Shown here in pieces: positions 56,395 to 64,000 of a stretch of 64,000 nt of DNA (position 1 is its first letter; each line of letters begins with the position of its first letter). The translations under genes and the position numbers were made by a program. The stretch covers positions 6,630,501 through 6,694,500 of the forward strand of contig NZ_CP018632.1 of assembly GCF_002215215.1 (NCBI RefSeq). The letters run 5' to 3'. This DNA is from Granulosicoccus antarcticus IMCC3135 (GTDB lineage Bacteria > Pseudomonadota > Gammaproteobacteria > Granulosicoccales > Granulosicoccaceae). The notes under the pieces are model-generated. The model was not told where the DNA came from, did not search any database, and saw nothing but the letters and a program-made list of their open reading frames with translations.

Positions 56395-57636
56395 TCACGA
56401 TGTAACCCTCTCAGGTAGAGGCTTTGTCTTCTCGTACTTACTGACGAAGAACAGACCAATGAAAAAACCGAAGTAGATCAATGAGCAAATACGTGAAATC
56501 AGAGTGCCGACTGGTGTCGGAGACTGCATGCCCATGTATCCCAGGATGACGAAAGCGGTGACAAAGGTGAACAGCAGTACCTTGTACGCCAGTGACCGAT
56601 AACGGATAGAACGAACCGGATTACGGTCCAGCCAAGGCACGAGAAACAACACGACGATTGCGCCACCCATGGCAATAACACCACCAAGCTTGTCCGGAAC
56701 TGCGCGCAAGATGGCGTAGAACGGTGTGAAATACCAGACGGGAGCAATATGCTCAGGCGTCTTGAACTGATCCGCCGGAACAAAGTTGGCATGTTCAAGA
56801 AAGTAGCCGCCCATCTCAGGTGCGAAGAAGACGATTGCAAAGAAGACGATCAGGAATACGACCGTACCCATCAGATCCTTGACAGTGTAGTAAGGATGGA
56901 ACGGTATACCGTCCTTCGGAACACCCTCAGCATTCTTGTTCTTCTTGATGTCGATACCGTCTGGATTATTGGAACCGACTTCATGCAGAGCCATGATGTG
57001 AGCAATAACCAGAAACACCAGTACCAATGGCACTGCAATGACATGTAATGCAAAGAAACGGTTGAGAGTGGCATCCGAGACGATGTAGTCACCCTTCAGC
57101 CAGATTGTCAGTGCATCACCGATACCAAAAGGAATGGCACCGAACAGAGAGATGATGACCTGCGCACCCCAGTAACTCATCTGACCCCAAGGCAGCAAAT
57201 AGCCCATGAACGCTTCGGCCATCAGTGCAACATAAATCAGCATTCCGAAGACCCACAGCAACTCACGTGGTTTCTTGTAGGAGCCGTACATCAGTCCCCG
57301 GAACATATGCAGATAGACCACGACAAAGAACATCGATGCGCCGGTTGAATGCATATAGCGGATCAGCCAACCGAAGTTGACATCGCGCATGATGTATTCA
57401 ACAGAAGAGAACGCCAGATTGCCGTCAGGCTTGTAATTCATGGTCAGGAAGATACCCGTGACCAGCTGTATGACCAGTACCAGCATGGCCAGAGAGCCAA
57501 AGTAGTACCAAAAGTTGAAGTTCTTGGGTGCGTAGTACTTGGTGATGTGCTCTTCGAGCATCTTGGTGAGCGGGAAACGCTCATCAATCCAGCCGATCAG
57601 GGCATTGCCACCTTGCTTGTCGGTATTAGTGCTCAT
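56395..57636 (-). CDS. petB: Cytochrome b subunit of the bc1 complex
   Basis: Eight-helix cytochrome b of 413 residues. Haem ligands lie in [16 protein letters not shown]...YLHMFRGL and in [10 protein letters not shown]...[11 protein letters not shown]. The Qo-site motif is PVWY ([19 protein letters not shown]) in place of PEWY, a variant known in beta- and gammaproteobacteria. Overlaps with petA at the start (ATGA) and petC at the end. Confidence 0.96.
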   Translation of the reverse strand: MSTNTDKQGGNALIGWIDERFPLTKMLEEHITKYYAPKNFNFWYYFGSLAMLVLVIQLVTGIFLTMNYKPDGNLAFSSVEYIMRDVNFGWLIRYMHSTGASMFFVVVYLHMFRGLMYGSYKKPRELLWVFGMLIYVALMAEAFMGYLLPWGQMSYWGAQVIISLFGAIPFGIGDALTIWLKGDYIVSDATLNRFFALHVIAVPLVLVFLVIAHIMALHEVGSNNPDGIDIKKNKNAEGVPKDGIPFHPYYTVKDLMGTVVFLIVFFAIVFFAPEMGGYFLEHANFVPADQFKTPEHIAPVWYFTPFYAILRAVPDKLGGVIAMGGAIVVLFLVPWLDRNPVRSIRYRSLAYKVLLFTFVTAFVILGYMGMQSPTPVGTLISRICSLIYFGFFIGLFFVSKYEKTKPLPERVTS

Positions 57637-58319
57637 GCCGCCACTCCTGAATCTTCACCCACAATGATGGTGTTGTCGTCCACATAGCGGTATGGCGGAA
57701 CTTCAAGGTTGGTTGGTGCTGGAACACCTTTGTAGACGCGACCTGACAGATCGAACTTCGAACCATGACAAGGACAGAAAAAACCACCATCCCAGTCTGC
57801 GCCCAGATCTGCCGGGGCGATATCAGGACGATAACTGGGCGAACAGCCCAAGTGCGTACAGATACCAATGACAACAAGAGTTTCCGGCTTGATGGAGCGA
57901 GGAGTGTTCTTGGCATACTCAGGCTGCTGCGACTCTACGTCCGAAGCTGGATCAGACAGACGTTCAGTATCCTCATCCAGATGCTTCAAGGTCTCCTCGG
58001 TTCGCTTCACGACCCAGACAGGTTTGCCGCGCCATTCGACGGTCAGCAGCTGGCCAGTAACGAGCTTGCTCAGATCAGCCTGCACGGGGGCGCCAGCGGC
58101 CTTGGCTCTCGCACTAGGCAACATGGACCCCAGCAGAGGCACAACCAATGAGACTGCACCTAAGCCACCAATAACAGAAGCCCCGCCTACCAGCATGCGC
58201 CGGCGCTTGGGATCAGCGACATGATCGGCTACAGATGACTCTACTGCAGCCGGATTGCTTTTAGAAGAGCCATCTGCCGACGCATGCTGGTCAGTGGTCT
58301 TCCGGTCATTCGCACTCAT
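57633..58319 (-). CDS. petA: Rieske iron-sulfur subunit of the bc1 complex
   Basis: Rieske protein of 228 residues with the 2Fe-2S ligands in CTHLGC and CPCHGS. A twin-arginine-like anchor precedes it ([26 protein letters not shown]), preceded by an unusually long, polar N-terminal tail of about 37 residues. GGAG lies eight bases before the ATG. The petABC operon passes electrons from ubiquinol to cytochrome c. The gap upstream (58320-58646) must hold both its promoter and that of the divergent protease; I see only weak candidates. Confidence 0.95.
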   Translation of the reverse strand: MSANDRKTTDQHASADGSSKSNPAAVESSVADHVADPKRRRMLVGGASVIGGLGAVSLVVPLLGSMLPSARAKAAGAPVQADLSKLVTGQLLTVEWRGKPVWVVKRTEETLKHLDEDTERLSDPASDVESQQPEYAKNTPRSIKPETLVVIGICTHLGCSPSYRPDIAPADLGADWDGGFFCPCHGSKFDLSGRVYKGVPAPTNLEVPPYRYVDDNTIIVGEDSGVAA

Positions 58320-58646
58320 GCGATATCTCCAGGTAAATCGAATTCGTGGCAGCCTGCAATGCTGGGCGGGCGGGCATGCAGCTGTTTATCAATAATCAAT
58401 GGCTAACGCAACAATAAGCCGGCAAGGAGCATTTTACGGGCCACTGACAACCCCTGATTTTATCACAAGGATGTGATTGTGCTGGCGAGTTACTCGACTT
58501 CAGGGTACGAATGGCAGTCGAAAACTGCGATTCATCGAAGCTGGCATGCCTTTGAAGGCAGTAATCAGAAGATTTTGCCGTTAACATGACGTTTGTATTT
58601 GTCCCGTTTCCGGCCAGTTGGCTGTCTGCTGCAGGAGCCCGTACCC

Positions 58647-59918
58647 TTGACTCGCAGAGTCCCTTTCTTTTTGTTGTGCATCTGTGCAGGCATCCTTGTA
58701 GGCGGATGGTTGTCCTCTGGAAAATCCCTGCCAGAGCTGAGACAGAGCCTTTCCGCAACAACGTCGAAGTTCTATTCGGATCATGTCAAAGCCGCCGCCT
58801 CTGTTACGCCGCCGGCAAAGACTGTTGTCGATAAGCTGAATAACACTCCACCTCCGCAAGCTGCTGGCTCGACACCGGTAAGCCCGGACGATACTGGCAT
58901 TCTGCCATATTCGGGCATGCCTACGACCGGAGTCATCAGCTATCACGAAGGAATCATGAAAGTTGCACCTTCGGTAGTCAGTCTTTACGCCAGCTCGTCG
59001 ACCCTGGACCAAAATTCTCAAGAAGCGGAACGCACCGCCGGCAGTCAAGGTTCGGGGGTCATCGTGGACGCCGACGGCGTGGTTCTGACCAACCTGCATC
59101 TGGTGGAAGGGCTGGACCGCATTACTGTTGTACTCAGCGATGGCCGCAGGTATCCGGCCATCCTGATCGGCAGTGACAGAGAAACCGATCTGGCGGTGGT
59201 CAGAATCGCTGCAACCAACCTGCCCTTCGTTGCTCTGGATGACGCACCACCGCTGCGAGTTGGCGATGTTGTTCTGGCCATCGGCAACCCTTTTGGTGTT
59301 GGCCAGACTGTTACACAAGGCATTGTCAGCGCAACCCGACGACGTATAGCCGGCGGTAGCGTCTGGCAGCACTTCGTCCAGATTGATGCTGCTATCAACC
59401 CCGGCAACTCCGGTGGCGCTTTGATCAATCCCTACGGACAACTGGTTGGCGTCAACACGGCCGTATTTCGCGGTGACAGCGGAGCTGTAGGTATCGGCTT
59501 CTCGATTCCGGCAGACCTGCTCGCACAAGTCGTCCCGCAGATTATCGAATATGGCTCTGTTGCACGCGGCTGGCTGGGCATTGGGGTCGAAGATCTGAGC
59601 ATGTTTCCAGCCTTGGCCAGCAAGATTGAGCGAGGCGCGGTTGTCATCGGCGTGCTTGACGACAGCCCGGCCAGCCGGGTAGGTCTGCACCCTCTGGATG
59701 TGGTGACAGCCATCAATGGTGTGCCAATCAGCAGTGCAACTCAATTGCTGCTGGCCATATCACGGGAACCTCCGGGCACCCCTGTCGTATTGACCGTGCT
59801 ACGCAACCCTGATGAGGACAGCATGGGCAATGCAACGGACAAGGGCGATCTTGAAAATCTAGAGATGACGCCTGAACTGGGCACACGCCCGGATCTTGGA
59901 ACCAGCAAACCTCGATAG
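58647..59918 (+). CDS. DegS/AlgW-like periplasmic serine protease
   Basis: HtrA-family protease of about 423 residues. One N-terminal membrane anchor (FFLLCICAGILVGGWL), a linker of about 75 residues, then the trypsin fold with His in VLTNLHLVEG, Asp in ETDLAVVRI and Ser in INPGNSGGALI, and one PDZ domain (RGWLGIGVEDLS...SPASRVGLHPLDVVTAING). A single PDZ plus anchor points to DegS/AlgW, which cleave an anti-sigma factor in envelope stress. TTG 58647 has AGGAG nine bases upstream; a TTG at 58593 is in frame but lacks one. The C-terminal 45 residues are a low-complexity extension. Its last 178 bases are antisense to the next gene. Confidence 0.9.
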   Translation: MTRRVPFFLLCICAGILVGGWLSSGKSLPELRQSLSATTSKFYSDHVKAAASVTPPAKTVVDKLNNTPPPQAAGSTPVSPDDTGILPYSGMPTTGVISYHEGIMKVAPSVVSLYASSSTLDQNSQEAERTAGSQGSGVIVDADGVVLTNLHLVEGLDRITVVLSDGRRYPAILIGSDRETDLAVVRIAATNLPFVALDDAPPLRVGDVVLAIGNPFGVGQTVTQGIVSATRRRIAGGSVWQHFVQIDAAINPGNSGGALINPYGQLVGVNTAVFRGDSGAVGIGFSIPADLLAQVVPQIIEYGSVARGWLGIGVEDLSMFPALASKIERGAVVIGVLDDSPASRVGLHPLDVVTAINGVPISSATQLLLAISREPPGTPVVLTVLRNPDEDSMGNATDKGDLENLEMTPELGTRPDLGTSKPR

Positions 59919-62158
59919 ACTAACGCACACCCCAGGCTTGCCAACCACCACCAACTGGTACCACCCCCACCCTCTTTCGCCGCACTCGGGCTGCTCACTG
60001 CAGAGTCCTCAGTCGAGGTATCTGATGTCTGGCTTTCTGCCAAGGGTTCAGCGACGACAGACAGATGAGTCAACGAGCTGCCACCTGTTGGCGAAGCGGT
60101 TGCAATATTGTCCGATGACTGGAGCTCAAGCAGACCCAGTGGCACCAGCTGGGCGGTGACCGGCGCGTCACTGCTCTGAAAGGCATCACTGACTTCAAAA
60201 CCCAGAGAACGACGCTCAAGAGGCAATAATTCACTGATGTAACACAAAGAGCTGGTCGGTGTCTGCGCCTGACAGCCTGCCGGCCAGATCAGTTGATCTG
60301 GCGCGCTGGTTTCAACCAGCAGCTGCGCATCCAGCGTCAGCGAACCATCCGGGTTGAACATTTCAAACACCAGACTGGAACCGGCTGATGCTGCCGACAG
60401 ACTCAGGTTGACGCTATTCTCCAGACAACTTTTGGCGCGAGATTGCAGCACACTGGTTTTGCTGCATTGGGAAAATTCGATTTCTGTGCGACTCGAGATA
60501 TTGGGCCACATCAGTGAGCGCGAATTATCATCGCATTCGGTATCCGTATCATGCTTGGCACCCAATGAGTGCCCCAACTCATGCGTGAGCAGCACATCGC
60601 CAAACGTGCTCGGTGTGGTAACCCCCACATCGTAACCATCCAGACGACAGGCGGTGTCTATCCATGCCAATCCAAGGGTCACATCGCTTTTAGGGTTACC
60701 AGTAAATAGATAGGTCAGAGCACTATCGGCAAACAGCGTGCTGTATTCAAGCCGATAATCGCGAAATGAGCGCAGAATACTTTCCAGTGTGACGGTTCCC
60801 AGATTCATGGGATCCGACGCTTCTGCAAAAGTCAGCGCCTCATCCAGCGTCAGAGCCAGCCCCAACTCCCGGTAAACACCATCGGCAATATTGAGACTGT
60901 TGAGGGCAGCCGCCATACCGCCACCTGCGTAATAACGGTCAAATTGACTATCCACCACAATTGACACCGCTACAGCCCGTATATCAGTGGTTACATCCCG
61001 CGCGCGCGTTTGCAGGCCTGACACAGGCGTGGCAGCCGGAGCCACCAGTGCATCCAGCCCCTGTACGGAATCGGCCAGATCGGAGTGCATACCATTCAGA
61101 GGATCAATTTTTTTCGACACTGGCTGATAATAATCGAGCGTGCCGATAAGATTGGCAGGCTGCAAACGATGCTGCTGGCCGTCTATATTGACAACACCTG
61201 TCATCGAGTCCTTTTCCAGTATCAGGCGGACCCAGCTATTGGGCATACCCTCCACCACTCCATCAAAAATACCGATTGCCGGTGGTAGCTGGCTAGCCAG
61301 GCTGCTATCCAGCCACTGTGTCTTGCCGGTCAGAGGGCTGGGCACCAACAGCAACTGCATATCAACACCATCCACATTGACCGCGAGCCGCAATTTTCCA
61401 TCCGATTGTTCCTCAACAGAACCCAGCTGACTGGCGCTCGCCAATCGCTGATCGACAATCGCCAGCCGTCGATCGGCCCGATCAAACCAGTATCTGGAAA
61501 GCACGCTACCACGTGGCCAGCGAAAGTTCATAGGCAGATCCAGCGCCGTATGACGGGCTCTGAGTTCCACCAGTTTCTCTCTGGCTTGCTGGGTTTCACC
61601 CAATTGTTCCAGTGCGATGGCATCCAGGTAATAGGCTGAGTCAGAATATGCAGAATCCGGAAACCGCTGTTCCAGAATAGCCAGAACGCTGCGAGCTGAC
61701 TTGAAGTCATAGCGATCCATCACCTGCAGATAGGCGGAGATATACAAGGCATCATCAGTCAAGGTGCCAGCAGGATCCGCCGAGGCAATGGTATCCAGTG
61801 CCTGCAATGCCGCTTCCATATCGCCTGCATCACGCAAGGATAACGCCCGTAGAAAAACCGGCAGTGATTGGCCAGCGTCAGAGGATTCCTGCAATACGGC
61901 AATTCGCGTCTGCACCGACGCCATCTCGGTAAATGCCGGGTAGCGCCTTTGCAATTGACGCAAACTGGCTAATGCAGCGCTGTACTCCTGTTGTTCAATC
62001 TGTTCCAGCGCAGCCTCATAGGCCAGCGCAGCCTGCCCGTCATCGTTGGCTGCCTGTACGCCAGAACCAGGCATGATCAGCATGATTCCCACTATCGAGG
62101 CAAACAGATTCCCCTTGCAGCCAACAGCGAAGTCTTTTAATGGCGCGTAACAATCCAT
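59741..62158 (-). CDS. Secreted reprolysin-like zinc metalloprotease with TPR N-terminus
   Basis: Protein of about 805 residues. A signal peptide ending GVQA|AND is followed by TPR-like repeats (residues 40-230), a pro-domain-like beta region (RLILEKDSMTGVVNIDGQQHRL) and a metzincin domain with LLTHELGHSLGAKHD (HExxHxxGxxHD) and the Met-turn-like SLMWPN. A Ser/Thr-rich stretch then leads to GGGGTSWWWLASLGCALVYR, which looks like a GlyGly-CTERM sorting signal; 50 more residues follow that are antisense to the protease gene. ATG 62158 has AGG eight bases upstream. The substrate is unknown. Confidence 0.8.
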   Translation of the reverse strand: MDCYAPLKDFAVGCKGNLFASIVGIMLIMPGSGVQAANDDGQAALAYEAALEQIEQQEYSAALASLRQLQRRYPAFTEMASVQTRIAVLQESSDAGQSLPVFLRALSLRDAGDMEAALQALDTIASADPAGTLTDDALYISAYLQVMDRYDFKSARSVLAILEQRFPDSAYSDSAYYLDAIALEQLGETQQAREKLVELRARHTALDLPMNFRWPRGSVLSRYWFDRADRRLAIVDQRLASASQLGSVEEQSDGKLRLAVNVDGVDMQLLLVPSPLTGKTQWLDSSLASQLPPAIGIFDGVVEGMPNSWVRLILEKDSMTGVVNIDGQQHRLQPANLIGTLDYYQPVSKKIDPLNGMHSDLADSVQGLDALVAPAATPVSGLQTRARDVTTDIRAVAVSIVVDSQFDRYYAGGGMAAALNSLNIADGVYRELGLALTLDEALTFAEASDPMNLGTVTLESILRSFRDYRLEYSTLFADSALTYLFTGNPKSDVTLGLAWIDTACRLDGYDVGVTTPSTFGDVLLTHELGHSLGAKHDTDTECDDNSRSLMWPNISSRTEIEFSQCSKTSVLQSRAKSCLENSVNLSLSAASAGSSLVFEMFNPDGSLTLDAQLLVETSAPDQLIWPAGCQAQTPTSSLCYISELLPLERRSLGFEVSDAFQSSDAPVTAQLVPLGLLELQSSDNIATASPTGGSSLTHLSVVAEPLAESQTSDTSTEDSAVSSPSAAKEGGGGTSWWWLASLGCALVYRGLLVPRSGRVPSSGVISRFSRSPLSVALPMLSSSGLRSTVNTTGVPGGSRDMASSN

Positions 62159-62167
62159 GATCACAGC

Positions 62168-62815
62168 CTACCGTTGCTGTTGGCCGGACTGATCATCACG
62201 AACGGACTCTTCATTCCTTGCCACAGGCCCGTCAAAGTAACTCAATACATCACGGCACTCGACCATGGCCTGGTGGACTTGTGCAGCATCCGGCGGCGGC
62301 TGATTTTCCAGCGTGTCGATCACTCTGGTCAGTGCCCGCGCCTCTCCGATCTTGCCTTGCACCTGCTCCATGGCACGATTCAGAGCTTCACATAACTCAC
62401 TGAATTCTTTTGCATCGTTACTGCGCAGGCGAACATCCAGATTACCATCACCAACCTCGTTCAAGGCTCGGCGAATGGCCAGGATCGGACTACCCAGACG
62501 CCGCAGTATGTACACAGCGATGGCTGTCGTGACCAAGCCATTGATCAGCAACATCACCAGAACCCACTTACCCAGCACATTACCCATATCGGGTACTGAA
62601 TCTGCCATGGCTCGCATATCTTCCGATGCGAACAGCAGAGGCGCATTACCTGCGACCAGATTGCCGAGAAAGGTGTAATAGAACACACCGAGCACCAGAG
62701 TCGACTGCACGATGAAGAACAGGCTCAACAGGAAAACCCTGCGGATCTGACGCATCTGGAAATTCTTGTCGCGAATCAGCGACATTGGAAACCGAGCGTC
62801 AGAAGAACGTGCCAT
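62168..62815 (-). CDS. HAMP-domain membrane protein without output domain
   Basis: Protein of 215 residues with two membrane helices (VFLLSLFFIVQSTLVLGVFYYTF and WVLVMLLINGLVTTAIAVYIL), a short periplasmic loop of about 35 residues and a HAMP domain (RLGSPILAIRRALNEVGDGNLDVRLRSNDAKEFSELCEALN). No kinase, cyclase or chemotaxis domain follows, only a helical tail. It is nine bases upstream of the metalloprotease start and probably co-transcribed with it. Function not known. Confidence 0.75.
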   Translation of the reverse strand: MARSSDARFPMSLIRDKNFQMRQIRRVFLLSLFFIVQSTLVLGVFYYTFLGNLVAGNAPLLFASEDMRAMADSVPDMGNVLGKWVLVMLLINGLVTTAIAVYILRRLGSPILAIRRALNEVGDGNLDVRLRSNDAKEFSELCEALNRAMEQVQGKIGEARALTRVIDTLENQPPPDAAQVHQAMVECRDVLSYFDGPVARNEESVRDDQSGQQQR

Positions 62816-62887
62816 GGAACTACCCCTGTAAAACTCAGTGCATTGAGCGATACAGGGCAGAGCGGCTTTACGAGCGCTTACTTGACA

Positions 62888-62917
62888 GCTCGAAAGCTCT
62901 GGCAGACGCTTTCGAGC
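62888..62917. repeat. Perfect 10-bp inverted repeat after the DAHP synthase gene
   Basis: GCTCGAAAGC and GCTTTCGAGC surround a ten-base loop. It lies between the DAHP synthase stop and the HAMP gene start, within the minus-strand transcript. No T run follows, so a termination role is uncertain. Confidence 0.4.
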
Positions 62918-62953
62918 GACCTGCTCTTCGGGAGTGTGGAAGGCTTAACAGAA

Positions 62954-64000
62954 TCAGCTTTGAGTGCGACGCTTCTGCACCGCTTCTGCCAACTGCTCCA
63001 GCAATGGCACTGTGTCATCCCAGCCCAGGCAGGCATCAGTCACGCTCTGCCCACGAACCAGCGGCTTGCTGTCCGGGTTCTGACTACCTTCGACCAGGTT
63101 GCTCTCGATCATGACGCCCATGATGCGATTATCGCCTGCGCTGACCTGAGCACAGATATCGCGACACACATAGCTTTGACGCTGAGGTAATTTGCGCGAA
63201 TTGGCATGACTGCAATCAATCATGACGCGCTCTGGTAAACCTGCCTTGGCCAGCATCGCACCCGCATCATCGACACTTGCGGCGTCATAATTGGTGTGGG
63301 ATTTACCGCCGCGCAGAATCAGATGGCAATCGTTATTGCCCGTCGTCTGAACAATGGCAGAGTTGCCCTCTTTGGTGACTGAAAGAAAGTTGTGGGCACC
63401 TCGAGCAGCGCCAATAGCGTCAACAGCGATCTGCATGCTGCCAGCCGTGCCGTTCTTGAAACCTACCGGGCAAGACAAACCCGAGGCCAGCTCACGATGT
63501 CCCTGGCTTTCCGTGGTCCGAGCGCCAATAGCGCCCCAACCAACAAGATCAGCAATGTATTGTGGACTGATCAGGTCGAGATACTCGACACCCGCTGGCA
63601 GACCCATCTCATTGATACCGCTCAACAGACGGCGTGCGATTTCCAGCCCTTCATTGATCTTGAAGGTGTTGTCCATGGTTGGATCGTTGATCAGCCCCTT
63701 CCAACCCACTGTGGTTCGGGGTTTTTCGAAATAGACTCGCATGACGATGCTCAGATCAGCAGCTAGCGAACGCTGAATAACGGCCAGCTTTTCAGCATAT
63801 TCAAGAGCGGCTTCAGGATCGTGTATCGAGCAAGGCCCGACAACAACGACCATACGATCGTCACTACCCTTCAATATATCGCGAACATCGCTGCGGCAAC
63901 GCGTGACAGTCTGCGCAGCTGTGTCACTCACGGGAAGCAGGTTGATCAGCTCCATCGGAGCACGCAGTTCACGCATTCCGGAGATGCGCAGATCGTCTGT
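62954..64000 (-). CDS. aroG: 3-deoxy-7-phosphoheptulonate (DAHP) synthase, partial
   Basis: Type I (AroFGH) DAHP synthase, first step of aromatic amino acid synthesis, joining phosphoenolpyruvate and erythrose 4-phosphate. Conserved parts are DDRMVVVVGPCSIHDPEAALEYA, RVYFEKPRTTVGWKG, GARTTESQGHRELASGLSCPVGFKNGT split over residues 150-180, and MIDCSHANSRK. The open frame continues to the window edge: the sense read there, TDDLRISGMRELRAP, matches the usual family N-terminus (NDDLRI), so the true start lies beyond position 64000 and the ATG at 63976 is internal. The isoform cannot be told. Confidence 0.95.
   Translation of the reverse strand, partial: TDDLRISGMRELRAPMELINLLPVSDTAAQTVTRCRSDVRDILKGSDDRMVVVVGPCSIHDPEAALEYAEKLAVIQRSLAADLSIVMRVYFEKPRTTVGWKGLINDPTMDNTFKINEGLEIARRLLSGINEMGLPAGVEYLDLISPQYIADLVGWGAIGARTTESQGHRELASGLSCPVGFKNGTAGSMQIAVDAIGAARGAHNFLSVTKEGNSAIVQTTGNNDCHLILRGGKSHTNYDAASVDDAGAMLAKAGLPERVMIDCSHANSRKLPQRQSYVCRDICAQVSAGDNRIMGVMIESNLVEGSQNPDSKPLVRGQSVTDACLGWDDTVPLLEQLAEAVQKRRTQS

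Noticed and set aside
58581-59744. Minus-strand 387-codon open frame opposite the DegS-like protease.
   Set aside because: The plus frame has all catalytic motifs; the antisense frame has none and no SD.

Overview
The window is a chromosomal segment of a gammaproteobacterium outside the Enterobacterales. Two blocks have the gene order I know from Pseudomonas-type genomes: clpB-pgeF-rluD-bamD-pilS-pilR, and the division/cell-wall (dcw) cluster running from mraZ to ftsZ, with lpxC, dciA, an M23 peptidase, secA, argJ and mutT on one side and rnpB, rsmI, lpoA, yraN, sspBA and the cytochrome bc1 genes on the other. MurE has the DNPR motif of meso-diaminopimelate-adding enzymes, and LpxC and BamD indicate an outer membrane. 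I cannot name the genus. Nearly all of the sequence is coding. I saw no tRNA, insertion sequence, prophage or CRISPR array.

Layout. 0.4-3.9 kb (+): ECF sigma factor, RskA-type anti-sigma factor, a DUF4198 protein and a HupE/UreJ-type membrane protein. 4.0-8.8 kb (-): clpB, pgeF, rluD. 8.9-24.7 kb (+): bamD, the pilS/pilR two-component system, a five-gene glycosyltransferase/flippase-like/methyltransferase run, two tandem type IV pilin genes, pilB, pilC, pilD and coaE. 24.7-49.2 kb (-): mutT, argJ, secA, an M23 peptidase, [dciA on +], lpxC, ftsZ, ftsA, ftsQ, ddl, murC, murG, ftsW, murD, mraY, murF, murE, ftsI, ftsL, rsmH, mraZ. 49.7-54.3 kb: a zinc-ribbon DUF4145-like gene (+), RNase P RNA (-), rsmI (-), lpoA (+), yraN (+). 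54.4-58.3 kb (-): sspB, sspA and the cytochrome bc1 genes. 58.6 kb to the end: a DegS/AlgW-like protease (+), then a metalloprotease, a HAMP protein and a DAHP synthase that runs off the right edge (all -).

How the parts fit. PilS/PilR and sigma-54 very probably control the first pilin gene: a clean -24/-12 element and a cluster of five TGTCA/TGACA elements lie upstream of it. The five genes between pilR and pilA look like a sugar-transfer pathway (polyprenyl-phosphate sugar synthase, flippase-like protein, methyltransferase, GT4 transferase, and a GT-C enzyme with C-terminal TPRs). I infer that it modifies the pilin; this is the best candidate for a little-described system here. The dcw operon is a chain of stop/start overlaps starting from a strong sigma-70 promoter, whose start region carries four 10-bp-spaced repeats that match the autorepression operator of MraZ.

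Other points of interest are two pairs of divergent genes whose start codons interlock in one CATG, a possible AUU start for rluD, a metalloprotease whose 3' end lies antisense within the degS-like gene, and two short tandem repeats (inside pilD and just after lpoA). Gene starts were chosen from Shine-Dalgarno (SD) sites, overlaps and family alignment from memory; several remain uncertain and are marked. No database search was possible.
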